Below, piece by piece: positions 27,139 to 35,975 of a DNA stretch of 64,000 nucleotides. Below the pieces are notes generated by a model. It was not told the DNA's origin. It searched no databases and was given only the letters and a program-made list of their open reading frames with translations. The translations under genes and the position numbers were made by a program. Positions within the stretch are counted from its first letter, which is position 1. Each line of letters opens with the position of its first letter. This DNA is from Allomeiothermus silvanus DSM 9946 (GTDB lineage Bacteria > Deinococcota > Deinococci > Deinococcales > Thermaceae): the NCBI RefSeq assembly GCF_000092125.1, contig NC_014212.1, positions 1,012,001-1,076,000 on the forward strand, given 5' to 3'.

Positions 27139-28692
27139 ATGAAACCTTATTGGAAAAGCCTTCTGGGTCTGCTGATAGGGTTAGGGCTGGCGGCGTGTAG
27201 CCGATCGGTATCCGCCCCGCCGCACTGGGTTTTGGTCAGCCAAGCCGGCTCGATCCCGCTGCTCCCAGTGACCTTCGCAGAGTTCAGCATCCTCGATAGC
27301 AGCGGGAAAAAGGTCAACCTCAAGCCCAGTGCTTCGGCCATCGTAGAACTCCCGATACCGCCGGAGCTACGCCAGGCCTACCCGCTCGGCTCCAAGATCC
27401 ACTGCTACGCCTACAACCCCCAGACCGGCCAGTGGGAGGACTTCGTGGAGGGGACGGTGGAGACCTCGAGCGTGGACGGCTCGACCCCGGTGCTCCGGGC
27501 CAGCATCCGCCACTTCTCCTGGTACGGCGGAGCCCCCGAGGGGACCAAGTGCCGCAACGGGGCGGTGCAGGTGATAGATGCCAACGGGAAGCCCTTGCAG
27601 GGGGCTACGGTGGTGGTGCAGCCCGGGGTGAACGGCACCACCAACGCCGAGGGGGTGGCGACCGTCTGGATTCCCGAGGGCACCTCAAACCCCAAGATGT
27701 ACGCCTACAGGGTTTCAGATAACAGCGACGGTCGTATCCCCGACCTACCCAAGACAGCCAAGGTCATTGATATCGGCTACTTCGTGCTTGACGACCTCGG
27801 GGCTATCCTCCCCGGTCTCAATCAGGCCGACTGTGCCAGCGTGACGCCCTCGAGCCTGGGCCAGCTCAACCTACGCCCCCAAGCGGCTTACGGCACCCCC
27901 GCTAACCCCTTCGTCATCAAGCTGGCCCCGATTGGCCAGGCGGTGTACAAGGTAAACGCTCTGTTGCTAGCGAGTGGGACCGCAAACCGTGCGCTCGGCC
28001 AACTGAAAGCTGGTGTGCGTCCCTCCGCCGCTGGCAGCTTCGTGAGCGTGACCCTCGAGCGGGGCATCCCCAACCCCGACGGCGGATTCGATGTCACCGA
28101 GCCAGTGGACGGGGCCAAGATCACCCTCTCCGACGGCAAAGGAGGGTCGGCTCAGCTCACTGGAGTCGGCAGCGGTAGCTACTATCTGCAAAGCGGCCTC
28201 GACATCACCCCCGGTACCCGCTATACCCTGATCATTGACGCTGACGGCAACGGCACCATAGACGGTAGCGGTTCGATCTACGCGGTGGGGAACGTGGCCT
28301 GGGACCAGGGCCTCGGTGGCTCGGTCCAGCCCGCCCAGGGCTTCGTAGCGCGCTGGACCGATTCTGCGGGCGGCACTCCCGGTTACGCCGCGGTCTACTA
28401 CGCCGTCCTGAGCAGCAAGAGCAGCGACCCCAACAGCTTCGACTTCGACTACTATATCGGCCCGGACCTGAGCTTCACCCCGCACTCGAACGCCCAGGGG
28501 ACAACCGGCGGCACCGCTCCGCTTAAGCCGGGTGACTACAGCGGCTCGCTGTGGGCTTTTAGCGGGGCGTATAGCCCGGCGGGGAACAATAACTTCACCG
28601 TGAGCAACAACATCACTGGGGTGGGCATCAGCGGCGAGTTCTCCAGCTTCAGCGCAGCCCAACCGGTGGGCTTCACCCTCACCGGCCCTTAG
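27139..28692 (+). CDS. Large lipoprotein with carboxypeptidase-regulatory-like domains
   Basis: A 517-residue lipoprotein: MKPYWKSLLGLLIGLGLAAC signal with lipobox LAAC, Cys20. A predicted domain at residues about 140-185 has GAVQVIDANGKPLQGATVVVQPG and TNAEGVATVWIPEGT, the typical carboxypeptidase regulatory-like pattern. A further beta-rich part contains ERGIPNPDGGFDVTEPVDGAKITLSDGKGG. Likely cell-surface; binding partner unknown. It ends at a strong terminator, so it is probably the last gene of its transcript. Confidence 0.8.
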   Translation: MKPYWKSLLGLLIGLGLAACSRSVSAPPHWVLVSQAGSIPLLPVTFAEFSILDSSGKKVNLKPSASAIVELPIPPELRQAYPLGSKIHCYAYNPQTGQWEDFVEGTVETSSVDGSTPVLRASIRHFSWYGGAPEGTKCRNGAVQVIDANGKPLQGATVVVQPGVNGTTNAEGVATVWIPEGTSNPKMYAYRVSDNSDGRIPDLPKTAKVIDIGYFVLDDLGAILPGLNQADCASVTPSSLGQLNLRPQAAYGTPANPFVIKLAPIGQAVYKVNALLLASGTANRALGQLKAGVRPSAAGSFVSVTLERGIPNPDGGFDVTEPVDGAKITLSDGKGGSAQLTGVGSGSYYLQSGLDITPGTRYTLIIDADGNGTIDGSGSIYAVGNVAWDQGLGGSVQPAQGFVARWTDSAGGTPGYAAVYYAVLSSKSSDPNSFDFDYYIGPDLSFTPHSNAQGTTGGTAPLKPGDYSGSLWAFSGAYSPAGNNNFTVSNNITGVGISGEFSSFSAAQPVGFTLTGP

Positions 28693-28706
28693 ATCTTTTG
28701 CGCCTG

Positions 28707-28736
28707 GCACCCCAGGGCTTCCCTGGGGTGCTTTTT
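28707..28736 (+). terminator. Intrinsic terminator of the lipoprotein genes
   Basis: GCACCCCAGGG (28707-28717) pairs with CCCTGGGGTGC (28721-28731), followed by TTTTT (28732-28736). Loop of three bases. Confidence 0.9.
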
Positions 28737-28783
28737 GCTCCCGCCGCGATAAGTCTTCCCTCAATCGCCAGCCAGCTGTCGGC

Positions 28784-28789
28784 TACAAT
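28784..28789 (+). promoter_or_regulatory. Leaderless -10 box of the NarL-type kinase gene
   Basis: TACAAT, 6 bases before ATG 28796. The spacing favours ATG 28796 over GTG 28793. Confidence 0.6.
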
Positions 28790-28795
28790 AGAGTG

Positions 28796-30268
28796 ATGCT
28801 GGCTTTAGCGCGGCGCTTCTTTGCCGGTCGCCCAGTGGCGCAGGCGGTGGCGGTGTTCACCGCTTTGAACCTCCTGATGTTGCTAATTTTTACTCTGCTG
28901 GTACCTTCGCGTCCAATCGTGCTGCCGGTAGAGGTACCCATCCTAAAGCCTGGGGAAGTGGCGCTGCGGGTGGGTCTGGTTCTGGCCGTATATGCCTGTG
29001 TGTTATGGGCTTTGCGGCCAGGCCAGCGGCACTTTGGGGAGTTCTTGCTACTGGGAGGAGTGGGTATAGCCACCGTGTGGGCGCTCACCCAGTACTATCT
29101 ACCTCTTTTGGCGCTGGGGCTGGTGCCCGTAGTAGCCCGTTACTGGCTCTCGCTACGCTGGACACTCTTGGTTGCCGCTGCTTTGATTGCTCTTTCGGGC
29201 TGGTGGAGCCTCCGGGAACCCCTGCAACTCACCCTCGAGGTTACCTTCACCCAAGGCCCCGGCGGCTCAGTGACCTGGAGCGCTCTGCCCCAAGGCACCG
29301 ACTACCCCAACATCGAGACCAGCTTTTTCGTCTTCATGGCGATGCTCTTCGCCGGGTACTCACTGTTCGCCCTGGAAGTGTTGGTACGCGAATCGCAGGC
29401 CCGGATGGCTTTGGAGTCCACCCAGCGCAAGCTCGAGGAGAAAAGCCGCCAGGCTGGGGTGTTGGAAGAACGCCAGCGTTTGGCCCGCGAGATCCACGAC
29501 ACCTTAGCCCAGAACTTCACCAGCATCGTAATGCACCTCGAGGCGGCTGAAGCGGCCATCACCGGTGAACTGACCCCGGTAGCGGCTGGGAGGGCCGAGT
29601 CGCTTGTTTCGCCGCAAAGCGGGGAGGCGCTTGTTTCGCCGCAAAGCGGGGAGGCGCTTGTTTCGCCGCGAAGCGGGGTGGAACCCCCCCCAGGCCGCTC
29701 GCTGACGTCCGAGTCAGGGTCGCTCAACCAGGTGCGGGCTTATCTCGACCAGGCCCGGGCTACGGCTCGGGAGGGACTCTCTGAAGCACGGCGGATGGTG
29801 TGGGCGCTGCGGCCTGAGGTACTCGAGGGGGCTTCGCTGCCCCAGGCGCTCGAGCGGGTGGCCCAGCGCTGGGCCGAGGAGAGTGGGGTTCGCACCGAGT
29901 TTACCCTCACCGGCGAGCCCCAGCCCTTGCATCCGGCGCTCGAGGTCGCCTTGCTGCGGGTAACCCAAGAGGCGCTGGCCAACGTGCGCAAACACGCCCA
30001 GGCCCGGCGGGTCAACCTAACCCTTTCCTACCTGGACGACCTGGTACTGCTGGATATCCAAGACGATGGGGTAGGGTTGCAGACCGGGGCACCCTCGATG
30101 ACCGGGGGGTTTGGGCTGCGCTCAATCCGCGAGCGGGTCGAGGCTTTGGGCGGCTACTGTGCCATCGAGAGCGAACGCGGGGTGGGCACTACGGTGGCGG
30201 TATCGTTGCCGGTTGCGCCCGCCTGGCAAAGCCCAGGGCGGACCGGGCTCGAGAGCAGGAAATCCTAG
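28796..30268 (+). CDS. NarL-type sensor histidine kinase with 9-residue repeats
   Basis: A 490-residue kinase. About five hydrophobic helices occupy residues 17-135, followed by an extracytoplasmic stretch and a helix near 178-195. The HisKA_3 dimerisation domain has phosphoacceptor His234 in REIHDTLAQN; the HATPase domain has ANVRKHAQA, DDGVG and GFGLRSIRERV. Between the two DHp helices, residues about 268-295, lie three tandem copies of [E/S]xLVSPxSG followed by VEPPPGR. This insertion comes from a 27-base DNA repeat. The partner regulator follows at 30333. Confidence 0.9.
   Translation: MLALARRFFAGRPVAQAVAVFTALNLLMLLIFTLLVPSRPIVLPVEVPILKPGEVALRVGLVLAVYACVLWALRPGQRHFGEFLLLGGVGIATVWALTQYYLPLLALGLVPVVARYWLSLRWTLLVAAALIALSGWWSLREPLQLTLEVTFTQGPGGSVTWSALPQGTDYPNIETSFFVFMAMLFAGYSLFALEVLVRESQARMALESTQRKLEEKSRQAGVLEERQRLAREIHDTLAQNFTSIVMHLEAAEAAITGELTPVAAGRAESLVSPQSGEALVSPQSGEALVSPRSGVEPPPGRSLTSESGSLNQVRAYLDQARATAREGLSEARRMVWALRPEVLEGASLPQALERVAQRWAEESGVRTEFTLTGEPQPLHPALEVALLRVTQEALANVRKHAQARRVNLTLSYLDDLVLLDIQDDGVGLQTGAPSMTGGFGLRSIRERVEALGGYCAIESERGVGTTVAVSLPVAPAWQSPGRTGLESRKS
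29599..29679 (+). repeat. Three tandem copies of a 27-base repeat inside the kinase gene
   Basis: Units at 29599-29625, 29626-29652 and 29653-29679, nearly identical, begin GGCGCTTGTTTCGCCGC and end AAAGCGGGGA. Each unit adds 9 codons and keeps the frame. CGCTT and AAGCG within a unit can pair. A related unit lies at 35889-35928 in an intergenic region. Confidence 0.9.
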
Positions 30269-30332
30269 ACCGAGGTGCTAGGGCTTCCGGCCAAGGGGCC
30301 AGGCGGTGGAGTTGTACACTCGAGGAACCCGT

Positions 30333-30968
30333 ATGAACCCTTTGCGTATTTTGATTGCCGATGATCACCCGATTGTGCGGGCCGGTTTGGTAGGGTTACT
30401 TTCGACCCAGGAGGGCTTTCAGGTGGTGGGGGAAGCCAGTAGTGGGCTCGAGGCCGTGCAGATGGCCGACGCCTTGCGCCCTAACGTGGTGCTGATGGAC
30501 CTCAGGATGCCCGGCATGGGCGGCACTGCCGCTACCCGCGCCATCCGCAGCCGCTTCCCCGAGGTGCAGGTGCTGGTGCTCACCACCTACGACACCGATA
30601 CCGAGATCGTGCGGGCTATCGAGGCGGGGGCCATCGGCTACTTACTCAAGGACGTGCCCCGCGAGGAACTCTACAAGGCCATCTACGCCAGCGCCCACGG
30701 TGAATCGGTGCTCTCCCCGCCGGTGGCGGCCAGGCTTCTTGGCCGGATGCGGGCCCCCAGCGACGAAAGCCTCTCCACCCGGGAACTCGAGGTGCTTTCC
30801 CTAGTCGCCAAGGGCCTCTCCAACAAGGAGATCGCGCGCGAACTCAAGATCAGCGAGGCCACGGTCAAGACCCATCTCTTGCACACCTTTGGCAAGCTGG
30901 GCGTCGACGACCGTACGGCTGCGGTAACGGTCGCGCTCGAGCGGGGGATTTTGCGGCTGGATAGCTGA
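30333..30968 (+). CDS. NarL/LuxR-type response regulator
   Basis: A 211-residue regulator. The receiver has DDH at residues 10-12, phosphoacceptor Asp56 in VLMDLRMP, and Lys in GYLLKDVP. The C-terminal LuxR helix-turn-helix is LSTRELEVLSLVAKGLSNKEIARELKI followed by ATVKTHLLHTFGKLG. ATG 30333 is chosen because GAGGAA lies 6 bases upstream and the conserved sequence starts there. It pairs with the kinase encoded just before it. Confidence 0.93.
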   Translation: MNPLRILIADDHPIVRAGLVGLLSTQEGFQVVGEASSGLEAVQMADALRPNVVLMDLRMPGMGGTAATRAIRSRFPEVQVLVLTTYDTDTEIVRAIEAGAIGYLLKDVPREELYKAIYASAHGESVLSPPVAARLLGRMRAPSDESLSTRELEVLSLVAKGLSNKEIARELKISEATVKTHLLHTFGKLGVDDRTAAVTVALERGILRLDS

Positions 30969-31038
30969 AGGACCCAGCGCCGCTGACGCTATTCCCACTA
31001 GCCCCAAGAGCCCGGTGTAGCATTTGGGGCAACCGCCC

Positions 31039-31262
31039 TCACGCCTGGATGCTACGGGGAGCCGTGGCCGGGATTGCCTCGGTTCGTACACCCTGCTGGA
31101 TCCCCAGCAAATAGCCCATCTTCATCAGCGAGATGATCTGCTCGGTCTGACCGGACTGCACCAATTGGTCCACGTACTCCGCCAGGTCTGGGGGAAGGGC
31201 ATCTGCTGCAAAGCTTCGCGGTTGGCCTCGATCATGTGTTGGATCCACTCGAGCGGCGTCAT
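31039..31262 (-). pseudogene. Small helical protein, frameshifted
   Basis: From ATG 31262 the minus strand reads MTPLEWIQHMIEANREALQQ, then the sense continues in another frame as ALPPDLAEYVDQLVQSGQTE, QIISLMKMGYLLGIQQGVRTE to TGA 31039-31041. The break is near 31190-31208. One base change in length would give a protein of about 75 residues. It may be a recent frameshift or a sequencing error. Family unknown. Confidence 0.5.
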
Positions 31263-31423
31263 ACCTACTTAACAATATAACACTCAAGTTTCCTGACACA
31301 AAGTCTTTTGCCACATTGCCGAAAGATCGGTTAGTAGATCCCCACTGGAGATCAATAAAACTGTCGGCTTGAGATGCAGTATTGGGTATACCTGACCCTA
31401 GGGCTCGCCCGATTTGAGGGGGG

Positions 31424-32899
31424 TTACGCCTGCTCGAGCGCTTCCTTTTGCCCCTCGCCCTCGGGGGTTCCCGCCGGGTAGAGCCCGTTGAAGCAGGCCA
31501 GGCACACCGGCCCCCCCACCGCCCGGCGCACCCCCCCCTCGGAGAGGAAGTGAAGCGAGTCCGCCCCGATCAACTCGCGGATCTGCTCAATAGAGTGGGT
31601 GGCGGCGACGAGTTCCTTGCGGGCGGCGGTATCAATGCCGTAGTAGCAGGGGTGCTTGATGGGTGGCGAGGAGATCCGCACGTGGACCTCGGTGGCCCCG
31701 GCGTCGCGCAAGAGTTGCACGATCCGGCCCGAGGTGGTTCCGCGCACGATGGAGTCGTCTACCAGCACTACCCGCTTGCCCCGGACGGCGGGAGTGGGGG
31801 CTAGCTTGAGCTTGGTCTTGAGGTCGCGCAGTTCCTGGGTGGGCTGGATAAAGGTGCGTCCGGCATAGGGGTTCTTGTACAGCCCGTAGTCGAAGGGGAT
31901 GCCGGAGGCGCGGGAATAGCCGATGGCCGCCCCGATGCCCGAATCCGGCACCGGAACCACCAGGTCGGCTTGGGCGGGGGCCTCGAGTGCCAGCTGTTCG
32001 CCCATACGCACCCGGCTTTCGTGGACTCCTACCCCGTCCAAGAGGGAGTCGGCGCGGGCGAAGTAGATCCACTCGAAGGCGCAGGGGGTGGGGGAGGGCT
32101 CGAGGACCTGCATCGAGCGCAGTTCGCCCCCTTCTACCCACACCAGTTCTCCAGGCCGGACATCCCGTACCCACTCCGCCCCCAGCAAGGTCAGCGCGGG
32201 GGGCTCCGAGGCAAAGACCCACCCTCCACCCGACAAACGCCCGATCACCAGTGGGCGCACCCCGTTCCCGTCGCGCAGGGCCAGCACGGTTTGGCGGTCC
32301 ATCAATACCACGCTGAAGCCGCCCTTGAGTTCGCGCATCGAGCGGGCGGTGGCCTCGATAAGGTTGAGCTTGGCATAGCGGGCGATGAGGTTGATCATCA
32401 CCTCGGTATCGTTGGTAGTCTGGAAGACCGCGCCGTGCTCCAAAAGCTGGGTACGGATCTCCATCGCGTTGACGAAGTTGCCGTTGTGGGCGATGGCCAG
32501 GATGCCCTTGGAGGAGCGCACATTCAGTGGCTGTGCGTTGAAGCGCAAGTTGGAGCCGGTGGTGGAGTAGCGGGTATGCCCGATGCCCAGCTTAGCTCCC
32601 GGAATCCGCAGCTTTTGCATGCGGGCTTCGTCAAAGACCTGACTGACAAGGCCCAAGTCTTTCTCGATTACCAAATCCTTTCCGTTGGAAACACAAATCC
32701 CCGCGGCTTCCTGTCCCCGGTGCTGCAGGGCGAACAGCCCCAGTTGGAGCATACCCGCCACGTCTATGGGCTCGGGGCTCCATACCCCGATAACGCCGCA
32801 TTCCTCGCGGGGTTTGTCGTGATCGCAAGACGCAAGACGCAAAACGCTAGACGCCCTAGAGAATTCTTCTGGTGTCGGTGGCGTTCGGCGTTCCCTCAC
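31424..32899 (-). CDS. purF: Amidophosphoribosyltransferase
   Basis: A 491-residue enzyme for the first step of purine synthesis, PRPP plus glutamine to phosphoribosylamine. The glutaminase Cys34 (EECGVIGVWSPEP) becomes N-terminal after removal of a propeptide. The phosphoribosyl-binding loop is VVLVDDSIVRGTT. Cysteines in HPCYYGID and VCLACFNG suggest the iron-sulfur cluster of the Bacillus type. The start GTG 32899 overlaps the purL stop (GTGA) and has GGAGGT upstream. The 33-residue propeptide is unusually long and part of it is encoded by GCGTCTTGCGTCTTGCG-type word repeats. Last gene of the operon. Confidence 0.95.
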   Translation of the reverse strand: MRERRTPPTPEEFSRASSVLRLASCDHDKPREECGVIGVWSPEPIDVAGMLQLGLFALQHRGQEAAGICVSNGKDLVIEKDLGLVSQVFDEARMQKLRIPGAKLGIGHTRYSTTGSNLRFNAQPLNVRSSKGILAIAHNGNFVNAMEIRTQLLEHGAVFQTTNDTEVMINLIARYAKLNLIEATARSMRELKGGFSVVLMDRQTVLALRDGNGVRPLVIGRLSGGGWVFASEPPALTLLGAEWVRDVRPGELVWVEGGELRSMQVLEPSPTPCAFEWIYFARADSLLDGVGVHESRVRMGEQLALEAPAQADLVVPVPDSGIGAAIGYSRASGIPFDYGLYKNPYAGRTFIQPTQELRDLKTKLKLAPTPAVRGKRVVLVDDSIVRGTTSGRIVQLLRDAGATEVHVRISSPPIKHPCYYGIDTAARKELVAATHSIEQIRELIGADSLHFLSEGGVRRAVGGPVCLACFNGLYPAGTPEGEGQKEALEQA

Positions 32900-35127
32900 G
32901 GCAACACCTCCCGCAAGGGGGCCTGCCAAGCCGATTTCAGCGCGTTCACACCCCAGTGTAGCTGCGCCCGGGGCAGTAAGACTGTGAGTTCGGACCCGCC
33001 GGTTTGCCCCAGGATGCGGTACGGGAGGCCAGCTTTTTCCAAAAGCCGTGTCGCTTCGTGTAGGCGAGCTTGCCCCACGGTGAAGAGGACGCGGCTAGGT
33101 GCTTCGCCGAAAAGCAGCGCATCAGGGCGGTCTTGCTCGCGGATCTCGACGGTAGCCCCCACGCCATAGGGAAAGGTCATCTCGGCCAAGGCCACCGCCA
33201 AGCCACCCTCGGCCACGTCGTGCGCGGTACGGGTAAGGCCCAACCGGATCAGTTCGCGGATAGCGGCCTGGGTTTTGGCCTCGAGCCCGAGGTCGAGCCG
33301 GGGGGGGCTTCCGGCCTCGAGCCCCTGGGTCACCCATAGATACTCGGAAGCCCCCAGTTCGCCCCGTGGCTCCCCGATCAGCACGATGAACTCCCCCGGC
33401 TTTTTGAAGCCTAGCTCAGCGCGCCTTTCCACATCCTCTAGCAAACCCACCACCCCCACCATCGCCGTGGGGGGGATGCGGTAGCTGGGCCCCTCGTTGT
33501 ACAGGGAGACATTGCCCGAGACTACCGGGATCCCCAGCGCCTTCGAGGCCTCGGCCAGCCCGCGGATAGTCTCGGAAAGCTCGAAATAGCCGTGCGGTGT
33601 CTCGGGGTTGCCGCAGTTGAGGCCATCGGTATAGGCCAAAGGCGTACCCCCCACTACCGAGACGTTGCGGGCTGCCTCGGCCAGGGCGTGCATGGCTCCC
33701 AGGTAGGGGTGTAACTTGGAGTAGCGCGGGTTGGCATCCACCTTGACCGCTATGGCCCGGCCCGTGCCCTTGATGCGCAGGATCGCCGCATCGCCCTTGC
33801 CGGGAACGAGCACGGTATTGGTTCCGACCTGCTGGTCGTAGCGCTCGAAGATCGGGGCCCGCGAGCACAGGTTGGGCGAGGAGAGGAGCTGGGGAAGGAT
33901 GGGCTCGAGGTCAGCAGGAATCGGAAGGTCGGAGAGGTCTTTGCTGCGAAGCGATTGAACTTCCGGGCTCTCCTGCATCTCGCGGGTGTAGGTCGGCGCG
34001 TCGGCTAGGGCGTCGGTGGGCACTTCGGCCACCACCGCGCCTCCCGCCTTGATGCGGAACACCGGCTCCGGGATCACCTGCGCCACCGGGACACAGTCCA
34101 GCCCGTAGTGGGCGAAGAGGCCCTCGAGTTCCCCCTCTTTCCCCGGGCGCGGCACGAAGACCATGCGCTCTTGCGACTCGGAGAGCATCAGCTCGAGGGG
34201 GTTCATGCCCCGCTCGCGCTGGGGGACTTTGTCCAGGTCAAGCTCGAGCCCAAGCCCCGACTTGTGCGCTAGCTCGGAAAGGGAAGAGGTGAGCCCTGCC
34301 GCGCCCATATCCTGTACGCCCTCCACGAGGTCCAGACGGATAGCCTCCAGGGTCGCTTCCATCAACAGCTTGCCCAAGAAGGGATCGCCGACCTGCACGT
34401 TGGGCCGTTTGGCTTCGTTGTCTTCGGAAAGTTCCTCACTGGCAAAGGCTGCCCCACCGATCCCATCGCGCCCGGTCTTGGCCCCGGCGTAGTAGACCAC
34501 CCGGCCCAGACTGGCTCGGCTTCTTTTGAGCTCGTCGGTCTTCAGGAGGCCCACGCACATCGCATTCACCAAAGGGTTCTCCTGGTAGTCGGGATGAAAG
34601 TAGACTTCACCCGCCACGGTAGGGATCCCGATAGCGTTGCCGTAGTGGGCGATTCCGCTTACCACCCCGCCTACCAAGTAGCGGGTACGCAGGCCTTCTT
34701 CGCCCTCTAGTTGGCCGAAGCGCAGTGAATTCAACAGGGCGATCGGCCGGGCCCCCATGGCCATGATGTCGCGGATGATCCCGCCTACCCCCGTAGCCGC
34801 TCCTTGTACTGGCTCCACCGCCGAGGGGTGGTTGTGCGATTCGATCTTAAAGGCCACCGCAAAGCCCTCGCCGATCTCCACCACGCCTGCGTTCTCGCCG
34901 GGGCCTTGGAGTACGGCGGGGCCTTCTTTGGGAAGCATCCGCAGGAGCGGGCGAGAGTTTTTATACGCGCAGTGCTCGCTCCACATCACCTTGAAGAGGT
35001 AGAGCTCGAGCCGGTTCGGCTCCCGCCCCATCCTCCGCACGATCTCGCGGTACTCGTGGAGGGGGATGCCGGTTTCTTGGAGCAACGCCTCGGCGCTAGC
35101 GCTGATGGGGGTCAGGGTTTCTTCCAT
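32896..35127 (-). CDS. purL: Phosphoribosylformylglycinamidine synthase, large subunit
   Basis: A 743-residue small-type PurL, the ATP-dependent synthetase subunit that converts FGAR to FGAM with PurQ (glutaminase) and PurS. Motifs include RMGREPNRLELYLFKVMWSEHCAYK near the N terminus, ESHNHPSAVEPVQGAATGVGGIIRD, and DVAEGGLAVALAEM near the end. The stop overlaps the purF start. A HAD gene lies just upstream; purQ and purS follow further upstream, so all three complex members are in one operon. Confidence 0.96.
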   Translation of the reverse strand: MEETLTPISASAEALLQETGIPLHEYREIVRRMGREPNRLELYLFKVMWSEHCAYKNSRPLLRMLPKEGPAVLQGPGENAGVVEIGEGFAVAFKIESHNHPSAVEPVQGAATGVGGIIRDIMAMGARPIALLNSLRFGQLEGEEGLRTRYLVGGVVSGIAHYGNAIGIPTVAGEVYFHPDYQENPLVNAMCVGLLKTDELKRSRASLGRVVYYAGAKTGRDGIGGAAFASEELSEDNEAKRPNVQVGDPFLGKLLMEATLEAIRLDLVEGVQDMGAAGLTSSLSELAHKSGLGLELDLDKVPQRERGMNPLELMLSESQERMVFVPRPGKEGELEGLFAHYGLDCVPVAQVIPEPVFRIKAGGAVVAEVPTDALADAPTYTREMQESPEVQSLRSKDLSDLPIPADLEPILPQLLSSPNLCSRAPIFERYDQQVGTNTVLVPGKGDAAILRIKGTGRAIAVKVDANPRYSKLHPYLGAMHALAEAARNVSVVGGTPLAYTDGLNCGNPETPHGYFELSETIRGLAEASKALGIPVVSGNVSLYNEGPSYRIPPTAMVGVVGLLEDVERRAELGFKKPGEFIVLIGEPRGELGASEYLWVTQGLEAGSPPRLDLGLEAKTQAAIRELIRLGLTRTAHDVAEGGLAVALAEMTFPYGVGATVEIREQDRPDALLFGEAPSRVLFTVGQARLHEATRLLEKAGLPYRILGQTGGSELTVLLPRAQLHWGVNALKSAWQAPLREVLP

Positions 35128-35147
35128 AAAAAGTTGGTACGTAGGCG

Positions 35148-35882
35148 TTACGGCTGCTTTTGTGCAAAGAGCAGGTTGATTAGCTCACGGTGATCGCCCA
35201 CCCGCGCGGTGGGCTCGGGTCCGCCGTTGAGGTAGCGGTGGCCGGTGTACTGCACGGCCCAGGGGTAGCCAGCGGCGAAGGCCCCGGCGATGTCGGTGCG
35301 GGGGATATCCCCAATATGCAAGGCGTTTTGCGGTTCTATGCCCATTTCCTCCAGGGCAGCCATGAAGGCTTCGCGGCGGGGTTTGACCGAGCCGGTCTCG
35401 TCAGAGAAGGAAAACCCGGTGAAGTAATCCAAAAGCCCATGCCGCCGGAGGTGTTCGCGCAGCAGGCGGCCTGGGGTCACCCCGGTGTCGCAGACGATGC
35501 CCAGGATGTGGGTTTTAGCCAGTTGGGGCAGCGCTTCCTTGACCCCCGGCAGGGGGAGAAGGTCGAAGCTTAGGGAGGTCTCCTCGAGCTTTCGGGCAGT
35601 CAGGGCGATCAAACCCTCGTCGAATTTGACCCCCAAGAGCTTGAAGATGTGGCCCACGCGGTCATAGACGGTCATGACTTGAAGGGCCTTCCAGGCATCG
35701 TCAAAAGCCATTTGGGCCTGCCGGTAGGCCTCCCGGACCTGCCCCTCGTCGGCGGGGGTACCCGCTTCCGAGAGGGCATCGAGCAATACCTCGTAACGCG
35801 CACTCAGAATATCCTGTGCAGAACTCGGGTTTTCCATGAAGAGCGTGCCCCAGAAGTCGAAAGTGATGGCTTTCGGTTTCAT
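35148..35882 (-). CDS. HAD-family hydrolase in the purine operon
   Basis: A 244-residue HAD protein with motif I FDFWGTLF (residues 7-14), motif II in the VCDTGVTPGRLL region, Lys in SVKPRREAF and motif IV HIGDIPRTDIAGAFAAG. ATG 35882 has GGGGAGGA upstream, and this ribosome-binding region is part of a 27-base repeat unit. It lies between purQ and purL, 20 bases before purL. In such a place a phosphatase for a purine intermediate or nucleotide is possible, but the substrate cannot be read from sequence. Confidence 0.85.
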   Translation of the reverse strand: MKPKAITFDFWGTLFMENPSSAQDILSARYEVLLDALSEAGTPADEGQVREAYRQAQMAFDDAWKALQVMTVYDRVGHIFKLLGVKFDEGLIALTARKLEETSLSFDLLPLPGVKEALPQLAKTHILGIVCDTGVTPGRLLREHLRRHGLLDYFTGFSFSDETGSVKPRREAFMAALEEMGIEPQNALHIGDIPRTDIAGAFAAGYPWAVQYTGHRYLNGGPEPTARVGDHRELINLLFAQKQP

Positions 35883-35888
35883 GTGTCC

Positions 35889-35928
35889 TCCCCACTTTGT
35901 GGCGAAACAAGCGCCTCCCCGCTTCGCC
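35889..35928 (-). repeat. 27-base repeat unit plus partial copy
   Basis: On the minus strand 35915-35889 reads GGCGCTTGTTTCGCCACAAA then GTGGGGA, matching the repeat inside the kinase at 29599-29679 with two differences. A shortened copy, GGCGAAGCGGGGA, precedes it at 35928-35916. The last unit supplies the ribosome-binding purines of the HAD gene. Confidence 0.8.
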
Positions 35929-35975
35929 TGCCCCGCCACGGCGGGGCGGAAAGCGTCACCTCGAGGAAGCAGAGC

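Noticed and set aside
31970-33169. 399-codon plus-strand frame over purF and purL
   Set aside because: Antisense to two well-supported genes; no recognisable domains.
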